Position numbers and translations under genes: made by a program
The notes under the pieces: generated by a model
What the model was told of the DNA's origin: nothing
Database searches by the model: none
What the model saw: only the letters and a program-made list of their open reading frames with translations
NCBI RefSeq assembly: GCF_900101965.1
Contig: NZ_FNAP01000002.1
Span: forward strand, 354,876-418,875
Reading direction: 5' to 3'
Length of the DNA stretch: 64,000 nucleotides
Origin: Rhodospira trueperi
GTDB taxonomy: Bacteria > Pseudomonadota > Alphaproteobacteria > Rhodospirillales > Rhodospirillaceae
In this document: positions 7,621 through 16,776 of the stretch, piece by piece
How the letters are laid out: each line of letters opens with the position of its first letter
Numbering within the stretch: the stretch's first letter is position 1

Positions 7621-8825
7621 GGGACGCCTTCATCCTGGACGGCCTGCGCACCCCGTTCGGGCGCCACGGCGGCGCCCTGGCCGGGGTGCGGCCCGACGAT
7701 CTGGCGGCCGGGCTGATCCGCGCCCTGGTGGCGCGCCTGCCGGCGGCGGCCGTGTCCCGCATCGAGGATGTGGTGCTCGGCTGTGCCTGTCAGGCCGGCG
7801 AGGATGGCCGCAACGTTGGCCGCAATGCCGCCCTGATCGCCGGCCTGCCGGTGGAGGTGCCGGGCGCCTCCGTCAACCGCCTGTGCGGCAGCGGTCTGAC
7901 GGCGGTGGTGGACGCGGCCCGGGCCGTGCGCGTCGGCGAGGGCGACTTGGTGCTGGCCGGCGGTGTGGAGTCCATGAGCCGGGCGCCGTTCGTGATGGCT
8001 AAGGCCGAGGCCCCGTACGCCCGCGACGTGCGGATGTTCGACACCACCATCGGCTCGCGTTTCCCCAATCCGGCGCTGGTGGGGCCGCACGGCGACGACA
8101 CCATGCCCCAGACCGCCGACAATGTCGCCCGGGACTTGGGGATCGGCCGCGAGGACTGTGACGCGTTCGCGCTGCGGTCTCAGCAGGCTTACGAGCGGGC
8201 GCGGGGCGCCGGCGTCTTCGACGACGAAATCCTCCCGGTTTCGATCACCCCACCGGGCCGCAAGGCGCAACCCCGGTCTGTGGATGCGGACGAACACCCC
8301 CGGCCGGAGACGACGGCGGAGTCGCTGGCCCGGCTGCGTCCGCTGGCCGCCGACGGCGTGGTCACCGCCGGCAATGCCTCCGGCATCAACGACGGCGCGG
8401 CGCTGGTGCTGGTCGGCGGCCGGGAGGTGGCCGATCTTGCGGGCATGACGCCGTTGGCCCGTATCGTAACAGCAGCAGTGGCCGGGGTGCCGCCCCGGGT
8501 CATGGGATTGGGGCCGGTGCCGGCCTCAGCCAAGGCGTTGGAGCGCGCCGGGCTGCGGCTGGGTGATCTGGACCTGATCGAGATCAACGAGGCGTTCGCC
8601 GCGCAGGTGCTGGGCTGCTGCCGGCAGATGGGGCTGGCTCCCGACGATCCGCGCCTGAACCCCGACGGCGGCGCCATTGCCATCGGCCATCCCCTGGGCG
8701 CGTCGGGCGTCCGGCTGATCCTGCACGCCGCGCGGGCGTTGCGGCGGCAGGGCGGCCGGTATGCGCTGGTGACCCTGTGCATCGGCGTGGGCCAGGGTAT
8801 CGCCGTGGTGCTGGAAGCGGCCTGA
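7617..8825 (+). CDS. Thiolase (acetyl-CoA C-acyltransferase)
   Basis: This 402-residue type II thiolase carries the acyl-enzyme cysteine Cys90 in VNRLCGSGL, His358 in GHPLGASG and the second active-site cysteine Cys388 in LCIGVGQG, so it should be active. Thiolases cleave 3-oxoacyl-CoA with CoA to acetyl-CoA and a shortened acyl-CoA. Translational coupling to the aromatic ligase suggests a role in the lower benzoyl-CoA pathway, where a C7 dicarboxyl-CoA intermediate is degraded by beta-oxidation. The sequence is also like beta-ketoadipyl-CoA thiolases. Its start overlaps the ligase stop codon. The convergent pat gene ends 21 bases downstream. Confidence 0.9.
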   Translation: MRDAFILDGLRTPFGRHGGALAGVRPDDLAAGLIRALVARLPAAAVSRIEDVVLGCACQAGEDGRNVGRNAALIAGLPVEVPGASVNRLCGSGLTAVVDAARAVRVGEGDLVLAGGVESMSRAPFVMAKAEAPYARDVRMFDTTIGSRFPNPALVGPHGDDTMPQTADNVARDLGIGREDCDAFALRSQQAYERARGAGVFDDEILPVSITPPGRKAQPRSVDADEHPRPETTAESLARLRPLAADGVVTAGNASGINDGAALVLVGGREVADLAGMTPLARIVTAAVAGVPPRVMGLGPVPASAKALERAGLRLGDLDLIEINEAFAAQVLGCCRQMGLAPDDPRLNPDGGAIAIGHPLGASGVRLILHAARALRRQGGRYALVTLCIGVGQGIAVVLEAA

Positions 8826-8846
8826 GGCGGGCAGACGGCCCCGTCT

Positions 8847-11513
8847 TTAATGCGCGTTCCCGCCGGTGCGGATGACGCAGTCCATGACCTCCGGGTCCGA
8901 CGTCCGGCCGACCGAGAACCCGCACCGCTTGGCCAGCCGCAGCATGGCCTCGTTGTCCGCCAGCACCTGGGCGCCGATTTCCCCCGTGCCGCGCGCCCGG
9001 TGATAGCGGACGATCTTGTCCACCAGAATGGTGCCCAGCCCCGTTCCCTTCAGGTCGGAGCGCACCAGGATGGCCAGTTCTCCGCGCCGGTTGTCCGGGT
9101 CGGTGACCGTGCGCACCACGCCCAGGGTCTCCGGCTGGCCGTCGGCGGCGCGCGGGCGGGTGGCGATGAAGGCCATCTCCCGGTTGTAGTCGACCTGGGT
9201 CAGCCGGGCCAGTTGGTGGTGCTTCAACTCCCTGACCGCGCCGAAGAAGCGGTAGCGCAGGTCCTGCGGCGTGACCCGGGCCACCAGGTCGGCGTGCGCG
9301 GGTTCGTCCTCCGGGCGGATCGGCCGCAGCGTTACGGCGCTACCGTCGTACAGGGTCGCGGATTCTTCCAAGCCGCTGGGATAGGGCATGATAGCGAAGC
9401 GTCGCCGGTCGGAACCATCCACGGGCGCCAGCCGAATGCGGGCATCGACCACCAGAACGCCCTGCTCATCCGCGAACAGCGGGTTGATGTCGCAGGCGAC
9501 GATCTCTGGATTGTCGACGATCAGGTGCGACAGACGCACCAGGGCCTGGGCCAGTGCCTCGCGGTCGGCGGCGGGCCGGAACCCGTGCGCCTCCAGCCGG
9601 CGTGAGACCCGCGTGCGGGCGATCATCTGCCGGGCGAGCGGCAGGTTGAGCGGCGGCAGCCCGACCACATGGTCGCGCAGCACCTCCACCGCGCGCCCGC
9701 CCTCGCCGAACACCAGCACCGGGCCGAACAACGGATCGCAGGCGCTGCCCAGCATGAGTTGGCGGGCGTTGGGGCGCAGCGCCATGCGCTGCACGGCGAA
9801 GCCCTGGACGCGGGCGTCCGGCCGATGCTGCCGCACGCGCTGGAGGATGCCCTCGGCGGCGGCGCGCACGGCGTCTCCGTTTTCCAGGTTCAACGCCACC
9901 GCGCCGACGTCCCACTTGCGCGGCAGGTCGGGCGAGGCCGCCGTCAGGGCGACGGGGAAGCCCATCCGCTCCGCCACCCGGGCCGCGTCCTCGGCGTCGG
10001 TGGCGGGCACGCTCGGCACCGTGGGCACGCCGTACACCGCCAGCAACGTGCGCGCGGCGGCATCGGTCAGCAAGCCGTCGGGATCGGCCAGGCCGTGTTG
10101 GACCAAGCGGCGGGCCGCCTCCTTGTCGGGTTGATGGTCGGCGCTGTCGGACGGTGGCGTCTCCAGCAGCATGTCCTGGTTGCGGGCATGGAGGACCACA
10201 TGGCGGAAGCCGGCCACGGCCCCACGGATGCTGGCGAACACCGGCAGGGCGGCCTCGGTCAGCAGGCGGCGCGCCGGCATGGAGGCGTCGGCGCCGATCC
10301 AGCAGGCCAGCACCGGGCAGCCATGGCGGCGGGTGCCCTCGACGACCGCCCGCGCCGTCGCCACGGCGTCGGCCATGGGAGTCGGCACGTGAACCACCAG
10401 CACGACGTCCAGGCCCTCGTCCTCGGCCAGCACCGCCAGGGCCTCGCCGTAGCGCTCCGGCGCCGCCGCCAATCCCAGATCCACGGCCGAGTCGCCGATC
10501 CCGCCGGGGACGGCGATGTCCTCCAGGCGGGTCCGGGTATCTGGCGACAGGGTGGCCGGGCGGCCCCCGTTGGCGTGGGTGATCTCGTCCCACGCCATGG
10601 TGAGGGCGCCCTCGCCGTTGGCCAGCACGGCCAGCCGGTCGCCGCGCAGCGCGCGGGACCGGGCCAGCGTCTCCGCCCCCTCGAACAACTCATCCAGCGA
10701 GCCGACCCGCAGCGCGCCGGCCCGGCCCACGGCGGCGTCGAAGACGTCGTCGGGGGCGGCCAGGGCCTCGGACAGGAACGGGCCGATTTGCCGGTTCAGG
10801 TCGTCGCGTCCGGCCTTGACCAGCAGCAGCGGCTTGTTGCGGGCGGCCGCGCGGGCGGCGGGCATGAACTCACGCCGCGCGGCGATGGATTCGATGAAGA
10901 GCAGGATGGCGCGGGTCTCCGGGTCGTTGGCCAGCATGTCCATCATGTCGGCGAAGTCGACGTCCGCCGCCTGTCCCAGCGAGACGAAGCGCGAAAAGCC
11001 GACCCCGCGCGGGCGCGCCCAGTCCAGGACCGAGACGCACGGCACGCCCGACTGGGAAACAAAGGCCACCTGCCCGGGCAGCGCCGGCACATGCGCGAAG
11101 CTGGCGTTCAGGCGCGCCTGTGGAACGATGAGCCCCAGACTCCCGGCGCCGAACACCCGCAGGCCGTGACGCCGGGAGATGGTCCGGATGGCGGCGGGGT
11201 CCACATCCAGGGCGACGACAATGGCCCCGGCGGTGCCGCGCGCGCCCAGGTCCTCCAGCGTTTCCGGCACGCGCCGGCCGGCCACGCATACCACCGCGAG
11301 ATCCGGCGTTTCCGGCAAGGCGGCGATGGACGGATAGGCCAGGACGCCGGCCACGGCCTTTTCCCTGGGACTGACCGGCATGACCGGGCCGGGAAAGTTG
11401 CCCTCGAGCAGATTGCGCATGACCACATTGCCGAACCGGCGGGGTCGCGCCGAGGCGCCGATGACGGCCACCGATCGTGGGGTGAGGACTCGCGAGAGAC
11501 CGAGAATGGACAT
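8847..11513 (-). CDS. pat: Pat-type protein lysine acetyltransferase (acyl-CoA-synthetase-like domain fused to GNAT)
   Basis: This 888-residue protein combines an NDP-forming acyl-CoA synthetase-like portion with a C-terminal GNAT domain, the layout of bacterial Pat enzymes. The CoA-binding Rossmann part opens with LTPRSVAVIGASARPRRFG at about residues 8-26, a second CoA-ligase-like domain follows (VAFVSQSGVPCVSVLDW), and an ATP-grasp-like region lies around 490-700. The GNAT domain starts with VTLRPIRPEDEPAH near residue 724 and has the acetyl-CoA loop VRSDLKGTGLGTILVDKIV. Pat enzymes acetylate the A10 lysine of acyl-CoA synthetases and switch them off; in R. palustris this includes the benzoate ligase. 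ATG 11513 is chosen because AAGGGG lies 7 bases upstream; the frame is open further. Lying convergent to the ligase-thiolase unit, it is well placed to control both ligases of this region. Confidence 0.87.
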   Translation of the reverse strand: MSILGLSRVLTPRSVAVIGASARPRRFGNVVMRNLLEGNFPGPVMPVSPREKAVAGVLAYPSIAALPETPDLAVVCVAGRRVPETLEDLGARGTAGAIVVALDVDPAAIRTISRRHGLRVFGAGSLGLIVPQARLNASFAHVPALPGQVAFVSQSGVPCVSVLDWARPRGVGFSRFVSLGQAADVDFADMMDMLANDPETRAILLFIESIAARREFMPAARAAARNKPLLLVKAGRDDLNRQIGPFLSEALAAPDDVFDAAVGRAGALRVGSLDELFEGAETLARSRALRGDRLAVLANGEGALTMAWDEITHANGGRPATLSPDTRTRLEDIAVPGGIGDSAVDLGLAAAPERYGEALAVLAEDEGLDVVLVVHVPTPMADAVATARAVVEGTRRHGCPVLACWIGADASMPARRLLTEAALPVFASIRGAVAGFRHVVLHARNQDMLLETPPSDSADHQPDKEAARRLVQHGLADPDGLLTDAAARTLLAVYGVPTVPSVPATDAEDAARVAERMGFPVALTAASPDLPRKWDVGAVALNLENGDAVRAAAEGILQRVRQHRPDARVQGFAVQRMALRPNARQLMLGSACDPLFGPVLVFGEGGRAVEVLRDHVVGLPPLNLPLARQMIARTRVSRRLEAHGFRPAADREALAQALVRLSHLIVDNPEIVACDINPLFADEQGVLVVDARIRLAPVDGSDRRRFAIMPYPSGLEESATLYDGSAVTLRPIRPEDEPAHADLVARVTPQDLRYRFFGAVRELKHHQLARLTQVDYNREMAFIATRPRAADGQPETLGVVRTVTDPDNRRGELAILVRSDLKGTGLGTILVDKIVRYHRARGTGEIGAQVLADNEAMLRLAKRCGFSVGRTSDPEVMDCVIRTGGNAH

Positions 11514-11588
11514 ACCGACACCCCTTGGGACTGCACCTCTTCCCATCATAGCGGAACGGGCGAGGCCGCACACCGATTCCGGGGTACT

Positions 11589-11810
11589 GGACAGGGCAAT
11601 CGGGTGAAAGGGTGTGTGGTCGCAAAGACGCGGGGGATCGTGTGGCTTGGGGCGGAACGCCCCACCATCTTTTTATGCAGGTAGGGCGGATTCGACCCGC
11701 GAAGCGGGGCAATCCGCCGCGTGGCTGTGATGCGGCGGGTTGCGCCTTCGGCGCGAACCCGCCCTACGACGCTTCGCTTTTCGTCAACCGTGCATTCACC
11801 CGATTGCCCT
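11589..11810. repeat. Inverted-repeat element of about 220 bp
   Basis: The outer arms are AGGGCAATCGGGTGAA at 11593-11608 and its perfect complement at 11795-11810. Inside lie hairpin-forming GGCGGATTCGACCCGC...GCGGGG...ATCCGCC and GGGTTGCGCCTTCGGCGCGAACCC, each next to a TAGGGCGG/CCGCCCTA border. This is the look of a dispersed MITE-like intergenic repeat. No protein is encoded. Confidence 0.65.
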
Positions 11811-11844
11811 GGGGCACCGGAAACAAGAAATGGCATTATGGTGC

Positions 11845-11873
11845 TTGATTGCGCATTTGACCGCAGGTATCGT
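11845..11873 (+). promoter_or_regulatory. Candidate sigma70 promoter for the aromatic-acid ABC importer
   Basis: TTGATT at 11845-11850 and TATCGT at 11868-11873 are separated by exactly 17 bases. Each hexamer matches four of six consensus positions. Transcription from here would give a leader of about 240 bases before the substrate-binding protein gene. Evidence is pattern only. Confidence 0.35.
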
Positions 11874-12121
11874 GGGGACATCTCCAGGGTCATCCTGTGC
11901 GTGGCCTCTTGGCAGCGACGAAAATCGGTCAAGGGTCCGGCGCGGAGATGGATCGGGGAGACGAAAAAACAAGAAAAGCGCGATTGGGGCTGCATTTGCT
12001 CGGACAGTTGAAGGCGGTGGCCAACGGGCTTCCGGCGCGCGTTCAAGAGCGCCACGGAAGGTCCGGAGACCCTGGCCAGCCGCGTCAAACGGTCAACAAT
12101 CCAAATCGGGAGGGAAACGTC

Positions 12122-13312
12122 ATGTCTGGTATCCGGTTCACCCCCAGCCGCCGCGCCGTTTTGGGCGGGGCCGCCGCCGCGGCCACGATGGCCGGCCTGC
12201 CCCGGTTCGCCATCGGGTCGCCGCCGCGGATCAAGGTGGGATTCATGCTGCCCTATAGCGGCACCTACGCGAAGCTCGGCAACAACATCACCGACGCCTT
12301 CATGCTGCGCATGGCGGAACTGGGCGATACCCTTGGCGGCGCCGAGGTGGAGTTCGTGCGCGTGGACGACGAGTCCGCGCCGCCCAAGGCCGTGGACAAC
12401 ATCACCGAGTTGGTCCTGAAGGAAGAGGTTGACGTTGTGGTGGGCACCGTCCACTCGGGCGTCGTGCAGGCCATGGCGCCCATCGTCCGCGAGGAAGGCA
12501 CGTTGACCATCGTGCCGAATGCCGGTGCCAACCGCATCACCCGCGAGTTGTGCGCCCCCAACCTGTTCCGGACCTCGTTCTCAAGCTGGCAGGCGAACTA
12601 TCCGTGCGGCGATGTCGTCCTGAAGGACGGTCACAAGAAGGTCGTGCTGATCTCGTGGAACTACGCGGCCGGCAAGGAGATGCTGGGGGGATTCACCGAG
12701 TCCTTCACGGCCGGCGGCGGCGAGATCGTCAAGGAAATCCTGTTGGATTTCCCCAATGACGAGTTCCAGGCCTACCTGACCGACATCGCCGCGCTGCAAC
12801 CGGATGCCGTGTATGCCTTCTTCTCCGGCGGTGGCGCGCTGAAGTTCATCAAGGATTACGCGGCGGCGGGCCTGCACGGACAGATCCCCCTTTACGGTCC
12901 GGGCTTCCTGACCGAGGGCGTGCTCGGCGGCGTCGGCGATGCGGCCGAGGGCATCAAGACGACGCTGCATTACTCGGTTGCGCTCGATAATCCGCTTAAC
13001 CTGAAGTTCCGCGAGGCGTTCCAGTCCGCCACGGGCCGGGAGTCCGACGTGTTCGCCGTCCAGGGGTATGATACCGCCACCCTGCTGGCGAAGGGCCTGG
13101 AAGCCGTTCAGGGCGATATCTCAGCCAAACGTGATCTGTACGCCGCCATGGAGGCCGCCGAGATCGAAAGCCCCCGGGGCACGTTCCGCATGTCCAAGGC
13201 GCACAATCCGATCCAGGACATCTACCTGCGCGAGGTGCGGAACGGACAGGACCATATCCTGGGCGTGGCCGCCGAGGACGTGGAGGATCCGGCCACGGGC
13301 TGCTCGCTCTGA
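12122..13312 (+). CDS. ABC transporter substrate-binding protein, branched-chain amino acid/aromatic acid type
   Basis: This 396-residue periplasmic type I binding protein (LivJ/HbaE-like) begins with a Tat-style leader: SRRAVLGG followed by an alanine-rich hydrophobic stretch and a probable cleavage before PPRIKVGFMLPYSG. The mature part shows the leucine-binding fold, with VDVVVGTVHSGVVQAMAPI, DAVYAFFSGGGALKFIKDY and VFAVQGYDTATLL. ATG 12122 is preceded by CGGGAGGGAAACGTC. It heads a complete transporter (two permeases, two ATPases) placed directly upstream of a ligase and 4-hydroxybenzoyl-CoA reductase genes, as hbaEFGH accompanies hbaABCD in R. palustris. Uptake of an aromatic acid such as 4-hydroxybenzoate is therefore the likely role; amino-acid transport remains possible. 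Confidence 0.88.
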   Translation: MSGIRFTPSRRAVLGGAAAAATMAGLPRFAIGSPPRIKVGFMLPYSGTYAKLGNNITDAFMLRMAELGDTLGGAEVEFVRVDDESAPPKAVDNITELVLKEEVDVVVGTVHSGVVQAMAPIVREEGTLTIVPNAGANRITRELCAPNLFRTSFSSWQANYPCGDVVLKDGHKKVVLISWNYAAGKEMLGGFTESFTAGGGEIVKEILLDFPNDEFQAYLTDIAALQPDAVYAFFSGGGALKFIKDYAAAGLHGQIPLYGPGFLTEGVLGGVGDAAEGIKTTLHYSVALDNPLNLKFREAFQSATGRESDVFAVQGYDTATLLAKGLEAVQGDISAKRDLYAAMEAAEIESPRGTFRMSKAHNPIQDIYLREVRNGQDHILGVAAEDVEDPATGCSL

Positions 13313-13410
13313 CCCGGAGGGCCGGCGCGTCACGCGCGGCCGTCGGCCCCCATTCCCTCACCGATCACCATTCTCTGGTCTTTCTGGCACCGGCAGGGCA
13401 CGGGCATCGC

Positions 13411-14277
13411 ATGGACTACACCTACTATTTGATTCAGGCGATGAATGGAATCCAATACGGGTTCCTGCTGTTCCTGGTCGCCAGCGGGCTGACGCTCGTC
13501 TTCGGGATCATGGGCATCGTCAACCTGGCTCACGGCGCGTTCTACATGGTCGGCGCCTATCTGGCCTACTGGCTCGCCGGAGCGACCGGGAACTTCTTTC
13601 TTGGGGTCGCGGTCGGCGTGCCGATCGGGGTTGTTCTCGGGTTGGTGATCGAGCGCCTGGGCTTCGTCCATCTGTACCACCGCGACCACCTGCTGCAGGT
13701 GCTGTTCACGTTCGGGATGATCCTGGTGATCGGCGAACTGATCACCATCCTGTGGGGCGATGACGTCCATGGGGTGAGCGTGCCGGCGATGCTGGCGGGC
13801 TCGGTCGCGCTGACCGACACCCAGGCCTATCCGGTCTACCGGCTGTTCATCTCCGCCGCCTGCATCGCCACCGCCGGCGGGCTGTTGGCGCTGATCCGAT
13901 ATACCCGGCTGGGCATGATGATCCGCGCCAGCGCCTCTAACCGCGAGATGGTGGAGTTGATGGGGGTCGACGTGAACCGGCTGAACATGGCTGTCTTCGG
14001 CCTGGGCGTGGGGCTCGCGGCGTTCGCCGGCATGATCGCGGCGCCCGTCAATTCCGTTCATCCGACCATGGGCGACGACATTCTCATCATGTCGTTCGTG
14101 GTCGTCGTGGTCGGTGGGGTGGGGTCGATCCAAGGGGCCTTCTGGGGCGCCATGCTGATCGGCCTGGCGGATACCTTCGGCGCCGTGTTCCTGCCCGAGG
14201 CCGCCGGCGTGGTGGTCTATGCCCTGATGGCGCTGGTGCTGGTCTGGCGGCCAAGCGGCCTGTTCGCGGCACGGTGA
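13411..14277 (+). CDS. livH: ABC transporter permease, LivH type
   Basis: This 288-residue inner-membrane permease of the branched-chain amino acid importer family has about eight hydrophobic segments. Typical LivH signatures are ASGLTLVFGIMGIVNLAHGAF near residues 25-45 and ASNREMVELMGVDVNRLN in the cytoplasmic loop that contacts the ATPases. It pairs with the LivM-type permease that starts 6 bases downstream. The 98-base gap after the binding-protein gene has no obvious terminator. The substrate is inferred from the neighbouring aromatic genes. Confidence 0.9.
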   Translation: MDYTYYLIQAMNGIQYGFLLFLVASGLTLVFGIMGIVNLAHGAFYMVGAYLAYWLAGATGNFFLGVAVGVPIGVVLGLVIERLGFVHLYHRDHLLQVLFTFGMILVIGELITILWGDDVHGVSVPAMLAGSVALTDTQAYPVYRLFISAACIATAGGLLALIRYTRLGMMIRASASNREMVELMGVDVNRLNMAVFGLGVGLAAFAGMIAAPVNSVHPTMGDDILIMSFVVVVVGGVGSIQGAFWGAMLIGLADTFGAVFLPEAAGVVVYALMALVLVWRPSGLFAAR

Positions 14278-14283
14278 CGCCCC

Positions 14284-15309
14284 ATGATGTCCCGCGCCCT
14301 GTCCCCCACCGTCGTTCTGCCGCTGCTGTTCGTGGTCGTGGCCGTGGGGCTCGCCCTTTACCCGCTGGTCGGCGAGACCTTCTACGTCCGCCTGATGGCC
14401 AAGATCATCGTCCTGGGCATCCTGGCCATGAGCCTGGATCTGCTGGTCGGCTACACCGGCCTGGTCAGCCTTGGGCACGCGGCCTTCTCCGGCGCCGCCG
14501 GGTACATCACCGCAACCCTGATCCTGAAGGCCGGAGTGACGGACATGGCGCTCCTCCTCCCGGCCTCGCTGGCGGTCTCGGCGCTGCTGGCGCTGGTGAT
14601 CGGCTGGATCAGCGTGCGGACGTCCGGCATCTACTTCATCATGATCACGCTGGCGCTCGGCCAGATGACCTATCTGTTCTTCCACGACGTGTCGTACTGG
14701 GGCGGCACCGACGGCATTTCGGTCTGGGACAAGCCGGTGCTGGCGGTGGGGGGCTGGACGCTGCTCGAGCTGTCCGACCGCATGGTCTTCTACTACACCG
14801 CCTGGGCGTGTCTGGTGGCGGTGTACGTCGGGCTTTGGCTGCTGATGCGCGCGCCGTTCGGCCAGATCGTGCGCGGTGTGCGGATCAACCCCGGCCGGAC
14901 CCAGGCGCTGGGGCATGATGTCCACCGGCATCAGTTGGCCGTGTTCGTCATCGCCGGCACCATCGCCGGGCTGGCCGGGTTCCTGGAAGTGGCGCGGAGC
15001 GGATTCATGAGCCCGGCCCACCTGGGCTGGCACGAGTCCGCCATGGTGCTGATCATCGTCATCCTGGGCGGCATGGGGACTCTGGTGGGGCCGGTGATCG
15101 GCGCCCTGACCCTGGTGCTGCTGGAGGACTGGGTCGCCGATCTGACCAGTCACTGGAAGTTGATCATCGGCCTGTTCGTCATCGCCGTGGTGCTGTTCCT
15201 GCCGAACGGCTTGGTCAGTCTGCTCACGCGGGGGGCGGGACCGTCCTGGTTGCGGGGCCGGCGGGCCACGCCGGCGGAGGCCCAGGCGGAGGGCGGCGAC
15301 GATGGCTGA
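14284..15309 (+). CDS. livM: ABC transporter permease, LivM type
   Basis: This 341-residue polytopic membrane protein forms the translocation pore together with the LivH-type subunit. Family hallmarks include ILAMSLDLLVGYTGLVSLGH near residues 43-62, IYFIMITLALGQMTYLFF, and the conserved loop RGVRINPGRTQALGHDVHRH. The C-terminal 30 residues are hydrophilic and rich in Arg, Ala and Glu (GRRATPAEAQAEGGDDG). Its stop region overlaps the start of the first ATPase gene by 8 bases, indicating translational coupling. Confidence 0.9.
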   Translation: MMSRALSPTVVLPLLFVVVAVGLALYPLVGETFYVRLMAKIIVLGILAMSLDLLVGYTGLVSLGHAAFSGAAGYITATLILKAGVTDMALLLPASLAVSALLALVIGWISVRTSGIYFIMITLALGQMTYLFFHDVSYWGGTDGISVWDKPVLAVGGWTLLELSDRMVFYYTAWACLVAVYVGLWLLMRAPFGQIVRGVRINPGRTQALGHDVHRHQLAVFVIAGTIAGLAGFLEVARSGFMSPAHLGWHESAMVLIIVILGGMGTLVGPVIGALTLVLLEDWVADLTSHWKLIIGLFVIAVVLFLPNGLVSLLTRGAGPSWLRGRRATPAEAQAEGGDDG

Positions 15310-16060
15310 GCCGATGCTGGAAACCCGCGCCCTGACCCGCCGCTTCGGGGGCCTGCGCGCGGTCAACAACGTCTCTCTCACCTTCGAGGTGGGCGTTGTC
15401 CACGCCATTCTTGGCCCCAACGGGGCCGGCAAGACCACGGTCATCAACCTGCTGTCCGGCGACCTGCCGCCCACCAGCGGCACCATTCGCTTCCGGGGCC
15501 GGGACATCACCGCGCGGCCGGTGCAGCGCCGCGTGCGCATGGGCATCGGCCGCAGCTACCAGAAGACCAACATCCTGCCCGAGCTGACCTGCCTGGACAA
15601 TTGCCGCCTGGGGGCGCTGTCCCGGCTGCCCGGGGGGCTGGCCCGCATCCGGCCCTCGCGCGCCGCCCGCCGGCAAGTTCAGGCGCGGGCCGAGCACGCG
15701 CTGGCGCTGTGCGGGCTGGAGGCTCGCGCCGACACCATCGCCGCCACCCTCAGCCACGGTGAGAAGCGCCAGCTTGAAATCGGCATGATGATGGCCACTG
15801 AGCCGACCCTGCTGCTGCTGGACGAGCCGCTGGCCGGCATGGGCCAGGAGGAATCGCGCCGCGTCACCGAGCTGCTGCGGCGGCTGGCCGCCGACCACAC
15901 CATGATCCTGATCGAGCACGACATGGACGCGGTGTTCGCCATCGCCGAGCGTATCACGGTGATGGTCAACGGGGCCGTCCTGGAAACGGGGTCGGTGGAG
16001 CAGATCCGGGCCAGCGCCACCGTTCGCGAGGCCTATTTGGGCGAGGAGGCGGAGCCATGA
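15302..16060 (+). CDS. livG: ABC transporter ATP-binding protein, LivG type
   Basis: This 252-residue cytoplasmic ATPase has Walker A GPNGAGKTT ending at Lys44. Its signature region reads LSHGEKRQLEIGMMM, the HGEK variant that is typical of LivG rather than a defect. Walker B is LLLLDEPLAGM, and the switch histidine follows in ILIEHDMDAVF. The C-terminal extension ATVREAYLGEEAEP is the usual LivG tail. It overlaps livM at its start and the LivF-type gene at its end (ATGA, 16057-16060). Confidence 0.92.
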   Translation: MAEPMLETRALTRRFGGLRAVNNVSLTFEVGVVHAILGPNGAGKTTVINLLSGDLPPTSGTIRFRGRDITARPVQRRVRMGIGRSYQKTNILPELTCLDNCRLGALSRLPGGLARIRPSRAARRQVQARAEHALALCGLEARADTIAATLSHGEKRQLEIGMMMATEPTLLLLDEPLAGMGQEESRRVTELLRRLAADHTMILIEHDMDAVFAIAERITVMVNGAVLETGSVEQIRASATVREAYLGEEAEP

Positions 16061-16776
16061 CGGAGACGCCGCCGATCCTCGAGGGCGACGGTCTGCACAC
16101 GCACATCGGCTCCAGCCACATCCTGCACGGGGTGTCGCTGCGGGTGGAGCGGGGCGAGGTGGTCTGCCTGCTGGGCCGCAACGGCATGGGCAAGACGACC
16201 ACGCTGCGCACGCTGCTCGGCCTGCTGCGGCCTACCCACGGCGCGGTGCGGGTTAACGGTCAGATCATGACCGGCGCGGCGCCGAAGGCCATCGTCCGTC
16301 AGGGCATCGCCGTGGTGCCGGAGGGGCGGGGCGTGTTCCCCAACCTGACGGTGCGCGAGAACCTGGTGATGGGGGCGCGTCCCGGCCAGGACGGCCGCCG
16401 CGATTGGACCCAGGAGCGGGTGCTCGACACCTTCCCGCGACTGGCCGAGCGCATCAACAGCCTGGGCGACCGGCTGTCGGGTGGCGAGCAGCAGATGGTC
16501 TCCATCGGCCGGGCGCTGATGACCAACCCCGACCTGCTCATCATGGATGAGGCGACCGAGGGGCTGGCCCCGCTCATCCGCAAGGAGATCTGGGCGGTCA
16601 TCCGGACGGTCCGTGAGTCCGGCATCGCCGCCCTGCTGGTGGACAAGAACGTCAAGGACCTTCTGGCCTTCAGCGACCGGGCGATGGTCATGGTCAAGGG
16701 CCGCATCGTCATGGAGGGGGCCGCCGCCGAGATGGCTCGGAACGAGGCCGCCCTGACCCGGCACCTGAGCCTTTAG
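16057..16776 (+). CDS. livF: ABC transporter ATP-binding protein, LivF type
   Basis: This 239-residue second ATPase of the importer has Walker A GRNGMGKTTTLRTLLG, signature RLSGGEQQMVSIGRAL, Walker B LLIMDEATEGLAP and the LivF-typical VPEGRGVFPNLTVREN. The expected histidine of the H-loop is replaced: after Walker B the segment reads IAALLVDKNVKDLLAF, where many LivF proteins have VEQN or similar, so this is a family trait. It ends the transporter operon. A double hairpin element follows at once, before the second ligase gene. Confidence 0.92.
   Translation: MTETPPILEGDGLHTHIGSSHILHGVSLRVERGEVVCLLGRNGMGKTTTLRTLLGLLRPTHGAVRVNGQIMTGAAPKAIVRQGIAVVPEGRGVFPNLTVRENLVMGARPGQDGRRDWTQERVLDTFPRLAERINSLGDRLSGGEQQMVSIGRALMTNPDLLIMDEATEGLAPLIRKEIWAVIRTVRESGIAALLVDKNVKDLLAFSDRAMVMVKGRIVMEGAAAEMARNEAALTRHLSL

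Larger units (their letters stand above)
11514..12121. other. Long intergenic region upstream of ABC importer
   Basis: The 608 bases contain no gene that can be supported; the small open frames have no ribosome binding sites or recognisable products. The left third is filled by an inverted-repeat element (11589-11810). A candidate sigma70 promoter follows at 11845-11873. The remaining 250 bases form an untranslated leader to the substrate-binding protein gene, with no clear structure seen. Confidence 0.6.

Noticed and set aside
9669..11684. A 671-codon plus-strand open frame opposite pat
   Set aside because: Low-complexity Gly, Arg and His composition with no homology; the minus strand encodes an intact Pat protein.
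13330..15546. A 738-codon open frame on the minus strand opposite the two Liv-type permeases
   Set aside because: Its translation is rich in Gln, His, Arg and Asp without any domain. It is the antisense shadow of two clear membrane proteins in high-GC DNA.
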